37,759 bases of DNA from positions 1-37,759 of the forward strand of contig WQYZ01000021.1 in the NCBI GenBank assembly GCA_009780985.1, written 5' to 3'. Both the position numbers and the translations under genes were made by a program. This document shows positions 9,378 to 18,938 of this stretch, one piece after another; position 1 is the stretch's first letter; the number at the start of each line of letters is the position of its first letter. The notes below the pieces were generated by a model. The model made no database searches. It worked only from the letters and a program-made list of their open reading frames with translations, and was not told the DNA's origin. This stretch comes from Oscillospiraceae bacterium. Its GTDB lineage: Bacteria; Bacillota; Clostridia; Oscillospirales; WRJC01.

Positions 9378-9830
9378 ATGCACTTAGGCTCGATTTACTT
9401 AATAGCCAATGATTTTAAAAAATCAATTATATTTTATGAAAAATTACTTGATATGTCTGTGACAAGTGAGAATAAAGATAGATTTGCACAATTCGTTTTT
9501 GAGGGACATAATATTGCAATTTTGAACGGTCATTTTGATACAAAATATCCTGATAAGATAGTTTATAAAGGTGAATGTACTAACTTTTTTGATGGTGCAC
9601 AAGATAAAGCACTTGCACTGAATACCCATAAATTTGTGTTTAATTTTTGGGACGAAGATTTACGGGCAGAGTATAAACGAATAAGTGGATTAAATATAAC
9701 TGAAAATCTAAGTAAAATAAAATATTTTTGCTATGTTAGTCCGTATTATTACTTTCACTTGACCGATCCTGACGATAATATTATTGAGGTAACTGGAAAC
9801 TATACACCAGAAAAAGGCGAATTTGATTAA
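9378..9830 (+). CDS. VOC (glyoxalase/bleomycin-resistance fold) family protein
   Basis: 150 residues. Two beta-alpha-beta-beta-beta modules are visible: HLGSIYLIANDFKKSIIFYEKLLDMSV at the start and YYYFHLTDPDDNIIEVTGNY at the end, the typical final strand with its metal-site Glu. Members are metal-dependent lyases, dioxygenases or binding proteins. The substrate cannot be deduced. The start was set at ATG 9378 because a perfect GGAGG lies 6 nt upstream; a longer reading from TTG 9339 would overlap the preceding gene and has no such site. Confidence 0.82.
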   Translation: MHLGSIYLIANDFKKSIIFYEKLLDMSVTSENKDRFAQFVFEGHNIAILNGHFDTKYPDKIVYKGECTNFFDGAQDKALALNTHKFVFNFWDEDLRAEYKRISGLNITENLSKIKYFCYVSPYYYFHLTDPDDNIIEVTGNYTPEKGEFD

Positions 9831-9910
9831 TTGAAATAATATTTGATAATAAGCATTTTCTTATGGAAATTGTGTATTTTACGGAATATATCACACAGGT
9901 AAATTAAATT

Positions 9911-10834
9911 ATGGATTATGAAAATTACATCGAGCTATACGAGGCAGTATATTTTTTCGACAGAATTAATTGTTTTGGCTATAATAAAATACCGTTGCAG
10001 ATAAATAGTCAAGAAATTGAAAAACTTGGGATAAGCGAAAGCATATATAAAGCGGTTATCAGAATACTGGCTGTAAACAAACTGCTTGATTGGAACGGGA
10101 ATTATTTTGTGCTGACAAATGAAAATAAAGAAAAGTATCAGTATATTCTTGATAACATAATTAATAAAAAAATTAAGCACTATACGGAAATGTTTGATAA
10201 AGCGGTTGACGAATCCAAGTATTTTTTTGACGGCATCAGCGAGTTGGAGTACGAGATTTATTCAAGGTGCGATTTTCAGATAACATTCGAAACAGGAAAA
10301 GAAGCAGCTAAATATATAAATCTATCTAATAAAAAAGTGCTGGAATTAGGCGGAAACAGCGGGGGTTTAGGAACAGCCCTTTTAACGGAGAACAAAGATT
10401 GTCTTTATACGGTTGTTGACAAAAAAATACCGTGTATGGTAGGGAATGAATTTAAAAAATCAAATAAAGTGAATATTAAATTCATAGAAGGTAATGTTTT
10501 TGAATTGGCGTTATCAGGCGAATTATACGATTATATTATAATAATGAATCTGCTTCATGATTTTGACGATATGAAATGCTTGAATATTTTGCGTAACTGC
10601 GTAAAATATTGTGACAGCAATACAAAATTTCTGATAATTGAAGATATTCTGACAGGCGAATTTGAACCTGAAGAAGTAATAATGCACGGATTGAGGCTAT
10701 CCGTTAATTGCAGAGGCGGTAAACAGCGAACAATAGAAGAGTTTGTAAGTTTATTTTCAAATATAAATTATAAACTTGAAAAAATAATAAAACTGAATAA
10801 TATTCACACTATGCTGGTTATAGAGGCTTTTTAA
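9911..10834 (+). CDS. SAM-dependent methyltransferase (O-methyltransferase-like)
   Basis: 307 residues. The N-terminal about 90 residues look like a winged-helix/dimerisation domain (KLGISESIYKAVIRILAVNK...NGNYFVLT) as found in plant-type O-methyltransferases. The C-terminal Rossmann domain has the SAM motif VLELGGNSGGLG (143-154), an acidic residue at the end of strand 2 (VVDKK), LLHDFDD and GGKQRTIEEF. This architecture suggests methylation of a hydroxyl on a small molecule, but the substrate is unknown. An 80-nt gap separates it from the VOC gene. The AGGT ribosome binding site is weak. The next gene follows after 21 nt. Confidence 0.78.
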   Translation: MDYENYIELYEAVYFFDRINCFGYNKIPLQINSQEIEKLGISESIYKAVIRILAVNKLLDWNGNYFVLTNENKEKYQYILDNIINKKIKHYTEMFDKAVDESKYFFDGISELEYEIYSRCDFQITFETGKEAAKYINLSNKKVLELGGNSGGLGTALLTENKDCLYTVVDKKIPCMVGNEFKKSNKVNIKFIEGNVFELALSGELYDYIIIMNLLHDFDDMKCLNILRNCVKYCDSNTKFLIIEDILTGEFEPEEVIMHGLRLSVNCRGGKQRTIEEFVSLFSNINYKLEKIIKLNNIHTMLVIEAF

Positions 10835-10855
10835 TGAAATAATAGGGGGTAAAAA

Positions 10856-11443
10856 ATGGAAAATGGAAATATTGTTTTGCTTAATGGTGTAACAGGCGCA
10901 GGGAAAAGTACCCTGTCAAAAGAACTCCAAGCCGCATTTGATGAGCCATATTACTATGTCGCATTAGATACATTTAATGATGTTTTATGTCCGTTTATGG
11001 CAGGTAAAGGGAAATTTCAAGACCCCGAAATAATGAATAAAGCTGTGTCTGTAATGCACTTGTTGATTCGCGATTTTTCACAAAAAGGATTGAATGTTGT
11101 TGTAGACCATATTTTATGTGATTATGGTAATTGGTTCATTGACTGTATTAATGTTTTACATGAATATCCAGTAATGTTTGTTCGGGTTGATTGTGACCGC
11201 GATGAGTTATTTAAAAGAGCACGCAATCGTGGATATACAACCCCAGAGCGGTTAAATCAGATTGACCAACAATTAGCAAAAATTCATAAACATGGTATAT
11301 ATGATGTTATGGTAAGCACTTCTGCAAATACAACAGAGGAAAATGTAATGACGATAAAACAGGCATTATCGAATCGTAATGAATGGACTGCATTTAAACA
11401 GTTGAAACAAATAATTGATAAAAAGGATTATAATAAAATATGA
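10856..11443 (+). CDS. Chloramphenicol phosphotransferase-like P-loop kinase
   Basis: 195 residues. P-loop GVTGAGKST (11-19) after the strand IVLLN, an acidic residue in VALDTFND (D38) at the place of the catalytic Asp of chloramphenicol 3-O-phosphotransferases, then GLNVVVDHIL and an arginine-rich lid (FKRARNRGYTTPER). These fit the CPT/zeta-like kinase family, which phosphorylates small hydroxylated molecules. Whether it acts on an antibiotic cannot be said. Strong ribosome binding site (AGGGGG). Its stop overlaps the start of the next gene by 4 nt (ATGA), indicating translational coupling to the sugar kinase. Confidence 0.72.
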   Translation: MENGNIVLLNGVTGAGKSTLSKELQAAFDEPYYYVALDTFNDVLCPFMAGKGKFQDPEIMNKAVSVMHLLIRDFSQKGLNVVVDHILCDYGNWFIDCINVLHEYPVMFVRVDCDRDELFKRARNRGYTTPERLNQIDQQLAKIHKHGIYDVMVSTSANTTEENVMTIKQALSNRNEWTAFKQLKQIIDKKDYNKI

Positions 11444-12429
11444 AAATCGCGACGCTTACTTTAAATCCTGCGCTTGACAGGACAATGTATTTCGGCAAAG
11501 ACGTGAAAATCGGCGCGTTAAACAGAGCGGTCGCGCCGTCTTTGACGACGGTCGGCGGAAAAGGGACAGACGTGTCGTGCGTGTTTAAAATATTGGGTGC
11601 TGAATCGACTGCGTACGGATTTATCGGCGGCGACAACGGTAATTTGTTTTTGAAACTGCTTGAGCCGCATAATATCAATACAGACTTCACCCGCACAAAA
11701 TGCAATACGCGAATGAACGTCAAGATTATATCCGGCGACGGAGAGCCGACGGAGTTTAACGAATCCGGCGGTCCGGTTGATAAAGAGGAAAAAGAAGACA
11801 TTTTAAATAAGATAAAAAATATCATAGAAGAAGTTGAATTTTTCTTTATGGGCGGATCTGTGCCTCCGGGAATGGAGAAGAGCATATACAGGGATATAAT
11901 AAATCTCGGCGGCGGTAAGATTAAATTTATAATAGACTGCGACGGCGAGGCGTTGAAACTGTGCATGTCAAATGCGAAAAAGCCGTATATAATCAAACCG
12001 AATCAGTTCGAATTGGAACAATATACCGGTAAAAAGTTTGATTTGGATAATAATTTTGACATTGAAATAGAAAAAGTCAAACAGGAGGCAAAGATAATTT
12101 ATGACGACACAGGCGTGACAATTTTATGCACTCTCGGCGAGTACGGGGGACTGTACTGCGGCGCGGAGGGCGTATATTACGTCAGGTCGCCGAAAGTGGA
12201 AGTAAAGGGATTTACCGGAGCGGGAGACACATTTTTGACTGCGTTTATCGCAGTGTACTTCGGATTGTGCGAATTACCAGATGTAAATCGCGAAAATCTT
12301 GCGGAAAAGTCTCTTGAATTTGCCGTTGCCGCTTCGACCGCGAAAGTCACAAAACCGGGTACGGAATTTGCGACAGTCAGCGAGATGATAGAGATGTATG
12401 AGAGAATTTCAGGAGAGAAAAATAAATGA
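11440..12429 (+). CDS. PfkB-family sugar kinase (1-phosphofructokinase / tagatose-6-phosphate kinase type)
   Basis: 329 residues. N-terminal TLNPALDRTM and the first ribokinase signature region GGKGTDVS (normally GGKGINVS), then the C-terminal signature FTGAGDTFLTAFI with the catalytic Asp. The start TLNPALD is typical of FruK/LacC enzymes that phosphorylate fructose-1-phosphate or tagatose-6-phosphate. No PTS transporter or DeoR/LacI regulator is near, so the substrate is open. The ATG overlaps the stop of the kinase gene before it (11440-11443), and its own stop overlaps the start of the Rpn gene (12426-12429). The codon use is richer in G/C than the flanking accessory genes. Confidence 0.85.
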   Translation: MKIATLTLNPALDRTMYFGKDVKIGALNRAVAPSLTTVGGKGTDVSCVFKILGAESTAYGFIGGDNGNLFLKLLEPHNINTDFTRTKCNTRMNVKIISGDGEPTEFNESGGPVDKEEKEDILNKIKNIIEEVEFFFMGGSVPPGMEKSIYRDIINLGGGKIKFIIDCDGEALKLCMSNAKKPYIIKPNQFELEQYTGKKFDLDNNFDIEIEKVKQEAKIIYDDTGVTILCTLGEYGGLYCGAEGVYYVRSPKVEVKGFTGAGDTFLTAFIAVYFGLCELPDVNRENLAEKSLEFAVAASTAKVTKPGTEFATVSEMIEMYERISGEKNK

Positions 12430-13292
12430 ATAAGCCTAAAATAAATTTAAAATATAAAGACACTGTGTTTACAAAATATTTCAGCGATAAAAACAGGCTT
12501 ATAGAAGTTTATAACGCGATAAACGGAACGAATTACACACCTGATGTAAATTTATCAATAAATACGCTTAGAAATGTGCTTTATCTTGGAAGATACAACG
12601 ATATATCGTTTACGCTTGACAATAAATTAGTCGTGCTTATAGAACATCAGTCTACAATAAATCCGAATATGCCGTTAAGATTTTTATTATACCTTGCTCG
12701 TTTATATGAAATTATAATTGACGATACGAATCTGTTTACAGACGATTTGGTAAAAATGGAAACGCCTGAATTTTATGTTTTTTACAACGGGGAAAATAAA
12801 AAAATTGAAGATGAGAGCGAATTAAAACTCTCGGATTCGTTTAAAGATAAGAGTAAATGTCAAATTGAACTGATTGTAAAAGTATATAATATAAATAAAG
12901 GGCATAGTGAAAATCTGCTTAATAACAGCGGGTCATTAAATGAATACGCGATATTTATAGCAAAGATACGAGAAAATATAAAAAATGGTATAATTAAAGA
13001 AAAAGCGATAGAAAATGCAATTACATATTGTATAAACAATAATATAATGTGTGAATTTTTAAAAGAGTATAGTGGGGAGGTAATCAATATGTTGACAGCG
13101 GAATTTGATATAGATAAATACGGGGAGGCAATGAGAAAAAGCGGTGAAAGAAAGGGGATTGAAAAAGGGATTGAAAAAGTTGTTTTAAATGCAATAAAAA
13201 AGAATATGCCTATAGAAGATATAGCGGATATGACAGGTTTAACTGTTGATGAGATAAATAAACTTAAGCATAAAAATAAAGTAAGAGAATAA
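12426..13292 (+). CDS. Rpn-family recombination-promoting nuclease / putative transposase
   Basis: 288 residues typical of the RpnA-like PD-(D/E)XK family (formerly YhgA-like transposase_31): FTKYFSDKNRLIEVYNAI at the start, then the active-site Asp in YNDISF (D59) and the E-x-Q pair in LIEHQST (E73, Q75), then NPNMPLRFLLYLARLYE. The C-terminal part has the repeated GIEKGIEK coil and a helix-turn-helix-like end (IEDIADMTGLTVDEINKL). In E. coli these proteins are RecA-independent recombination-promoting nucleases. Start ATG overlaps the preceding stop by 4 nt. It closes the accessory block; gyrA starts 35 nt later. Confidence 0.88.
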   Translation: MNKPKINLKYKDTVFTKYFSDKNRLIEVYNAINGTNYTPDVNLSINTLRNVLYLGRYNDISFTLDNKLVVLIEHQSTINPNMPLRFLLYLARLYEIIIDDTNLFTDDLVKMETPEFYVFYNGENKKIEDESELKLSDSFKDKSKCQIELIVKVYNINKGHSENLLNNSGSLNEYAIFIAKIRENIKNGIIKEKAIENAITYCINNNIMCEFLKEYSGEVINMLTAEFDIDKYGEAMRKSGERKGIEKGIEKVVLNAIKKNMPIEDIADMTGLTVDEINKLKHKNKVRE

Positions 13293-13327
13293 ATAATTAT
13301 ATTATAACATAAATCAAGAGGAGTAAC

Positions 13328-16075
13328 ATGGATTCAACTTACGAAAATCAAAAAATTATCGACGTGGAAATAGACAAGGAAATGAAAAAATCTTTTCTGG
13401 AATATTCGATGTCGGTTATAATTGCAAGAGCGCTGCCCGACGTCAGGGACGGGTTTAAACCTGTTCACAGGCGCATATTATACGCTATGTACGAGGATGG
13501 GCTTACTTATAATAAACCGTACAGAAAATCCGCGACTACGGTCGGAAACGTTCTGGGACGTTATCACCCTCATGGGGACATGGCCGTTTATGACGCTATG
13601 GTAAGAATGGCGCAGCCGTTTTCGCTTCGATACCCGTTAATCGACGGACAGGGCAATTTCGGAAACGTCGACGGAGACGGACCGGCGGCATACAGATACA
13701 CCGAGGCGAGAATGAACCGTCTGTGTGAGGAAATGATGACAGATATAGAAAAAAACGTCGTCGATAATGTGCTTAATTTTGATAATAAACTTGAAGAACC
13801 CGTCGTACTGCCGTCAAGATTCCCTAATCTTCTCGTAAACGGCTCAATGGGTATAGCCGTCGCTATGGCGACGAATATCCCGCCGCATAATCTCGGCGAA
13901 GTCGTTGACGGCGTAATTGCCGTTATAGAAAATCCGGATTTATCGGTTCTTGAACTGATGAAATATATAAAAGGACCGGATTTTCCCACTTACGCGTCTA
14001 TTTATGGCACTTCGGGAATTATCGAGGGATATATGACAGGCAGGGGAAAAGTTACCATAAGGGCAAAAGCTGAAATCGAAGAGTATAAAAAAACGCACAG
14101 AATAATAGTGACTGAGATTCCGTATCAGGTAAACAAAGCAGGTCTTGTAGCAAGTATGGCTGATTTAGTCAAAGACAAGAGAATAGACGGGATAACGGAT
14201 ATACGCGACGAAAGCGGCAGAGCCGGAATGAGAATTGTCATAGATTTAAGAAGAGACGTAAATCCTCTTGTAATATTAAATCAGCTGTATAAATTCTCAC
14301 AGTTGCAGGACACTTTTGCAATGAATATGCTTGCGCTTGTAGACGGCGAACCTAAAATTTTAAATCTAAAGCAGATGATTGAATATTATATCAAGCATCA
14401 GGTTGACGTTGTGACGCGGCGGGTTAAATTTGATTTGGAAAAAGCCAAGCAGAGAATGCACATCTACGAAGGTTTAAAAATCGCGCTTGACAATATAGAC
14501 GAAGTTATAAATATAATCCGTTCCAAAAAAACAGTCAGCGAGGCAAAACAGGCGTTGATACAAAGATTCGATTTTTCGGACGCGCAGGGTCAGGCGATTG
14601 TGGATTTGCCTTTGGGCAGACTGTCCGGGTTTGAAATAGAGAAAATAATAGAAGAATTGGAAAGACTCACAAAATTAGTTGAGGAATTAACCGGTATTCT
14701 GGCGGACCCGAATTCCATAAACAGAATAATAAAAGACGACCTGCTTGAAATCAAACGCAAATATAACGACGAAAGACGAACTGAGATAATTCCGAACGAA
14801 GACGAAATATTTACGGAAGATTTAATAGACAGGGAAGAGTGCGTCGTGACAATGACCGAAGCGGGATATATAAAACGCCAGCCGGCAAACGCGTATCAGG
14901 CTCAAAGACGCGGCGGAAAAGGCATATCGGCAATGGGCACAAAAGAAGACGATTTTGTGACGGATATGTTCGCGTCAAATTCGCACGATATGCTTTTGAT
15001 GTTTACGAACAAAGGCAAAGTATACGAGAAAAAATGCTATGAAATTCCGGCGTCTTCCAGAACGTCAAAGGGCATGAATATGGTAAATCTTTTGGAGCTC
15101 GGCGAGGATGAAAGCGTCTCTACCATAATTCCTGTGTCTGACAAAAACGACAAAGGCTATCTGTTCATGGTGACAAAAAACGGCGTCGTAAAACGCACGC
15201 GCCTGTCTGAATACTCAAGAATAAACAGAAACGGCAAGATAGCAATAAATCTTGACGATGGAGACGAACTCGCATTTGTGTTAAGAACCAGCGGCGGCGA
15301 CGAAATATTTATTGCGGCGACGAACGGACTCGGCTTAAAGATCCATGAAAACGCGGTAAGGGTTATGGGCAGGACGTCGAGGGGAGTCAGAGGGATAAGA
15401 CTTGCGAAAGGCGCGTTTGTCACGGGAGTCACTGTCAATTCGGGTAATTCGGACTTGGATGGAGAAGATGAAGCCGAAGAATTTGAGGATACAACAGATA
15501 TTGCAGAAACAGAAGAAAGCGAAACCGATGAAACCGAAGATACGGAATCAGCCGAAGGCGAAGAGACTGACGAAGAGGAAGTGACTATTGACAATAATGT
15601 TTTGACGGTTATAACAATCACAAAAAACGGTTTCGGAAAACGCTGCGAGTTTGACAGATTTACAAGGCGGAATCGCGGCGGCAAAGGCATGACATGCCAT
15701 AAAATCAACGAAAAGACAGGCGAACTTGTCGGAGCTTTAAGCGTATATGAATCTGATGATATAATGATGATTACAGACGACGGGACAATGATAAGAACGC
15801 CCGTATCCGGCATACCTGTTTATAACAACAGAAGTTCCGCAGGGGTTAAAGTTATGAAAACGGCAGAAGGAGTGTCTGTGAAGTCGTTTATAAGAATAGC
15901 CGCCGAAGATAAAGAGGACGAAGAAGAAAATGATATTGAAGAAAAAGTAATAGAAAATGAAATCGGGGAAATAGGCGAAACAGATGTAAATTTCGTTGAA
16001 CCTGAAGAATTTTATGAAGAAATTGAAGGATTTGAAAAAATTGACACAAATCAGGATAGCGAAGACGGTGAGTAA
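13328..16075 (+). CDS. gyrA: DNA gyrase subunit A
   Basis: Breakage-reunion subunit of gyrase. 915 residues. Catalytic Tyr124 in AYRYTEARM, the DNA gate motifs [12 protein letters not shown] and YHPHGD, and the GyrA box QRRGGKG (526-532) in the DNA-wrapping C-terminal pinwheel. Residue 85, equivalent to E. coli Ser83 in the quinolone pocket, is Met (GDMAVYD); the acidic partner D89 (E. coli Asp87) is kept. About 90 residues longer than usual: an acidic run of about 45 residues (about 707-755) interrupts the C-terminal domain and an acidic tail (about 860-915) ends it. AGAGGAG precedes the ATG. Confidence 0.98.
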   Translation: MDSTYENQKIIDVEIDKEMKKSFLEYSMSVIIARALPDVRDGFKPVHRRILYAMYEDGLTYNKPYRKSATTVGNVLGRYHPHGDMAVYDAMVRMAQPFSLRYPLIDGQGNFGNVDGDGPAAYRYTEARMNRLCEEMMTDIEKNVVDNVLNFDNKLEEPVVLPSRFPNLLVNGSMGIAVAMATNIPPHNLGEVVDGVIAVIENPDLSVLELMKYIKGPDFPTYASIYGTSGIIEGYMTGRGKVTIRAKAEIEEYKKTHRIIVTEIPYQVNKAGLVASMADLVKDKRIDGITDIRDESGRAGMRIVIDLRRDVNPLVILNQLYKFSQLQDTFAMNMLALVDGEPKILNLKQMIEYYIKHQVDVVTRRVKFDLEKAKQRMHIYEGLKIALDNIDEVINIIRSKKTVSEAKQALIQRFDFSDAQGQAIVDLPLGRLSGFEIEKIIEELERLTKLVEELTGILADPNSINRIIKDDLLEIKRKYNDERRTEIIPNEDEIFTEDLIDREECVVTMTEAGYIKRQPANAYQAQRRGGKGISAMGTKEDDFVTDMFASNSHDMLLMFTNKGKVYEKKCYEIPASSRTSKGMNMVNLLELGEDESVSTIIPVSDKNDKGYLFMVTKNGVVKRTRLSEYSRINRNGKIAINLDDGDELAFVLRTSGGDEIFIAATNGLGLKIHENAVRVMGRTSRGVRGIRLAKGAFVTGVTVNSGNSDLDGEDEAEEFEDTTDIAETEESETDETEDTESAEGEETDEEEVTIDNNVLTVITITKNGFGKRCEFDRFTRRNRGGKGMTCHKINEKTGELVGALSVYESDDIMMITDDGTMIRTPVSGIPVYNNRSSAGVKVMKTAEGVSVKSFIRIAAEDKEDEEENDIEEKVIENEIGEIGETDVNFVEPEEFYEEIEGFEKIDTNQDSEDGE

Positions 16076-16078
16076 AAA

Positions 16079-16978
16079 ATGGAACTTGGAATAAGTATTT
16101 ACGGCATATCGCGAAAAATTATGACTGGCGAAATGTCGCCGGAAAAAGGCGTGGAATGGCTTGCCGAAACGGGAGCCGAAGTTATAGAAATCGTGCCGTT
16201 CGGCATTGATATCGTCGAAAATAAAAATCTCGCGGCTGAATTAAATAAAATTGCGAAAGAAAACGGCAGCGTAATCGCAAATTATTCTCTTAACGCAAAT
16301 TTTTTGATGTTGAACCATGAAGATTATAATCTGGAATTTGAGAGAGTGAAGAAGCATATAGACGCGGCGGCAAAACTCGAAGTAAAAACTATGCGCATAG
16401 ATTCGAGCAGTTACAGAAGAAAACCGGAAGATAATACAATCGAAAATTTTATGTCGGATTTGTCCGTAATCGCGGAAGTGTATGATAAATTATGCGGTTA
16501 CGCAAAACAATATAATATTACGGTGCTGCTCGAAAATCACGGATTTCATATAAACGGTTCCGACAGAGTGGGAATTGTGCTGAATCAGATTGAACAAGAA
16601 AAAATCGAGAATTTTTCCTGCCAGCTTGATATAGGCAATTTTCTGTGCGTTGACGAAAATCCCGAGGTTGCGGTAAAACGTCTGATAAATAAAGCCGGTG
16701 CGATTCACATGAAAGATTTTTATATCAGGGACGAGGACTGCGACCCCGGAGACGCAACACAGTTCGACTGTTCAGGTGCGTGGTTTCGCTCACAGCATGG
16801 TTTGTATCTGCGCGGCTCTATTCTCTGTCAGGGGGATATGCGTATCGGCAAAATAGCGGCGCTAATAAAACAGTCTGGATTTGACGGGAATATTTATTTA
16901 GAATACGAGGGAATGGAAGATTGTTTCTACGGAACAAAAGTCGGATTCGAGAATATGAAAAAATTACTGGGGAAATAA
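16079..16978 (+). CDS. Sugar phosphate isomerase/epimerase-like TIM-barrel protein
   Basis: 299 residues of the xylose-isomerase-like TIM barrel family (AP endonuclease family 2 fold). Visible barrel strands carry the expected metal-site residues: ETGAEVIEIVP, VLLENHGFHI, CQLDIGNFL, GAIHMKDF and IYLEYEGMED. Members isomerise or epimerise sugars, inositols or hydroxy acids; the substrate cannot be assigned. The ATG lies 3 nt after the gyrA stop with GGTGAG just upstream, so it is probably co-translated with gyrA. That position is unusual for a metabolic enzyme and may simply be a local insertion. Confidence 0.8.
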   Translation: MELGISIYGISRKIMTGEMSPEKGVEWLAETGAEVIEIVPFGIDIVENKNLAAELNKIAKENGSVIANYSLNANFLMLNHEDYNLEFERVKKHIDAAAKLEVKTMRIDSSSYRRKPEDNTIENFMSDLSVIAEVYDKLCGYAKQYNITVLLENHGFHINGSDRVGIVLNQIEQEKIENFSCQLDIGNFLCVDENPEVAVKRLINKAGAIHMKDFYIRDEDCDPGDATQFDCSGAWFRSQHGLYLRGSILCQGDMRIGKIAALIKQSGFDGNIYLEYEGMEDCFYGTKVGFENMKKLLGK

Positions 16979-16981
16979 AAC

Positions 16982-17698
16982 ATGGACTATACAGAATTAA
17001 ACCGCAAATACGAGTATTACCGCGCGAATAAACATCTGATTCCGCCTGAAGTGACAGAAAAGTAAAAGTATGAACGCGCGTTTATTGTCGAATATACGCA
17101 CAATTCAACCGCTATTGAGGGGAACACGTTTTCACTTATAGAGACAAAACTTATTCTTGAAGATAAAGTATCGGTGGGCGGGAAAGACCTTCGGGAAACT
17201 TTTGAAATCACAAATCACGCGAAAGCGTTTGACTATGTAAAAAAATGCGCGGCGGACAGCAAGCCGCTTGATGAAAATACTGTCAAAGATATTCATCAGA
17301 TATTGATGGAGAATATTTTTCAAGGCGGGATTTACAGAAACATAAATGTGAGAATAACCGGTGCGGGGTTTCAGCCTCCTGAACCAAACGAGATGTATAT
17401 TCATGTAAAGAATTTTTTTGCGGATATGCCGTATAAAAAAAATATGTTGCATCCGATTGAATTTGCATCGTGGACACACGCGGAGTTTGTTCGCATACAC
17501 CCGTTTGCAGACGGAAACGGCAGAACATCAAGAATGATTATGAATTATCAGCTTATGTCGGACGGCTGGCTTCCCGTTTCAATAAACAAAGAAGACAGAC
17601 TTAATTATTATAAAACTCTTGAAACATATGCAATCGACGGGAATCTTGAGCCGTTTGCAAATCTGACGGCGGAATTGGAAGATAAAGAACTTGACTAG
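16982..17698 (+). pseudogene. Fic-domain protein gene interrupted by an in-frame stop
   Basis: From ATG 16982 the frame reads 27 codons (MDYTELNRKYEYYRANK...), meets TAA at 17063-17065, and then continues without a break for 211 codons of clear Fic protein. Codons 42-47 (NSTAIEGNT region) are the SxxxEG inhibitory helix. HPFADGNGRTSR from H173 is the complete catalytic Fic loop used for AMP transfer to hydroxyl side chains. A single change (for example TTA to TAA) explains the break. The first usable in-frame start after the stop is GTG 17174, beyond the inhibitory motif. It lies 3 nt after the isomerase gene. Sequencing error is an alternative. Confidence 0.85.
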
Positions 17699-17777
17699 AT
17701 GATTGAGATTATACGGCAGATTGTTAAATAATGCGTATAGGTAAATAAAATTTATATTTTGAATAGGATTAAAAGTA

Positions 17778-18473
17778 ATGAACAAGATATATGAACGGCT
17801 ATTATATGAAACAAATATTGATATTGAAAATATAAAAAATAAATTTTATATAGTAAAATCTTTAGCCGAAAATATGCTGACAATTACGCAATTTGAAAAA
17901 GGCTTTCTGCTATTTGAGGCAAATGAAAATTATATTCCTATGATTTACGAATATATAAAAAAATATAAAGATAATTTATTCACACCTACGGCTATCGAAT
18001 TTTTTAATTCTAAATTCCGGGTGTGCGATGAAAATAATCCGTTTAAATATATATATGGTATAGATGATATAAAAAATTTAAATACTGATTGTATTTTATC
18101 TTCCACTTTTAGAATAGATATTTCTTCCGTTAAGCCAAGCATGACCGACAAATTCGATAATTATTATTCCAAAAACATAAACAATGATTTGTTATATTTC
18201 GGTACAATCATAAGTGGCGAAATAGTGTCATTGACAAATACACATCCTAACGAATTAAACTTTAAGGCAGTTTCGCTGTCGTATGAAACTTTACCAGAAC
18301 ATAGAAATAAAGGGTATGCAAAATCAAATACTGCGGCGATTATCAAGCATCTTTTAGCAAATGATTTTGCTGTTGTTTACGACGCTGGGATAAACAATAT
18401 TGCTTCAATCAAAACCTGCGAAACTTTGGGGTTACAACGATATGGTTGTCAATTGGCTTTCTTTGCATTATAA
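17778..18473 (+). CDS. GNAT-family N-acetyltransferase
   Basis: 231 residues. The C-terminal third has the acetyl-CoA binding motif A in the form LPEHRNKGYAKSNTAAIIK (from P173) followed by a motif B-like segment NNIASIKTCETLGLQRYG. The N-terminal 140 residues form a poorly conserved GNAT-like half rich in Asn, Ile and Lys. The substrate is unknown. The gene is visibly more AT-rich than its neighbours and stands alone between the broken Fic gene and the HIT gene, consistent with recent acquisition. AGGA precedes the ATG at weak spacing. Confidence 0.82.
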   Translation: MNKIYERLLYETNIDIENIKNKFYIVKSLAENMLTITQFEKGFLLFEANENYIPMIYEYIKKYKDNLFTPTAIEFFNSKFRVCDENNPFKYIYGIDDIKNLNTDCILSSTFRIDISSVKPSMTDKFDNYYSKNINNDLLYFGTIISGEIVSLTNTHPNELNFKAVSLSYETLPEHRNKGYAKSNTAAIIKHLLANDFAVVYDAGINNIASIKTCETLGLQRYGCQLAFFAL

Positions 18474-18548
18474 ACATTTTCTTCGCTTCGCCGTTTCGCT
18501 TGACGAGTAGTATATTGATTACATAAATTTAAAAGGGGGATTTTTTAC

Positions 18549-18905
18549 ATGAGCGAACATACACATAACAGCGACTGCGTTTTCTGCAAAATAATAAACG
18601 GGGAAATTCCGTCGAGAAAAGTATATGAAGACGATAAAATTCTTGTGTTTCACGATATAAATCCGTCAGCCCCGGTGCACATATTATGCGTGACAAAAAT
18701 TCATATAGATTCGCTGAACGAAGTGAACAGCGAAAATATATCTTATGTCTCGCATATCTTAGAAAAAATACCTGAATTTGCGAAATCTTTCGGGATTGAC
18801 GGCGGTTACAGGGTTGTCACAAATATAGGCGAGGACGGCGGACAGTCTGTGAAACATCTGCATTTTCACGTTATCGGCGGGAAAAAACTTGGGTATATAG
18901 GATAA
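18549..18905 (+). CDS. HIT family protein (histidine triad nucleotide hydrolase)
   Basis: 118 residues. DCVFCKIINGEIPSRKVYED at the start, FHDINPSAPVHILCV in the middle and the histidine triad HLHFHVIGG (H103, H105, H107) near the end. This is the Hint branch, which hydrolyses purine nucleoside phosphoramidates and other AMP adducts. Length is normal. A strong AGGGGG lies upstream of the ATG. It is followed by holA after 33 nt. Confidence 0.95.
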   Translation: MSEHTHNSDCVFCKIINGEIPSRKVYEDDKILVFHDINPSAPVHILCVTKIHIDSLNEVNSENISYVSHILEKIPEFAKSFGIDGGYRVVTNIGEDGGQSVKHLHFHVIGGKKLGYIG

Positions 18906-18938
18906 TAGAGGCGAAATTTCACGGAGGTGAAATTATTT

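Noticed and set aside
8807-13292. Insertion sequence or prophage in the gyrB-gyrA block
   Set aside because: No transposase of a known IS family, no integrase and no terminal inverted or direct repeats were found. The Rpn protein alone does not define a mobile element.
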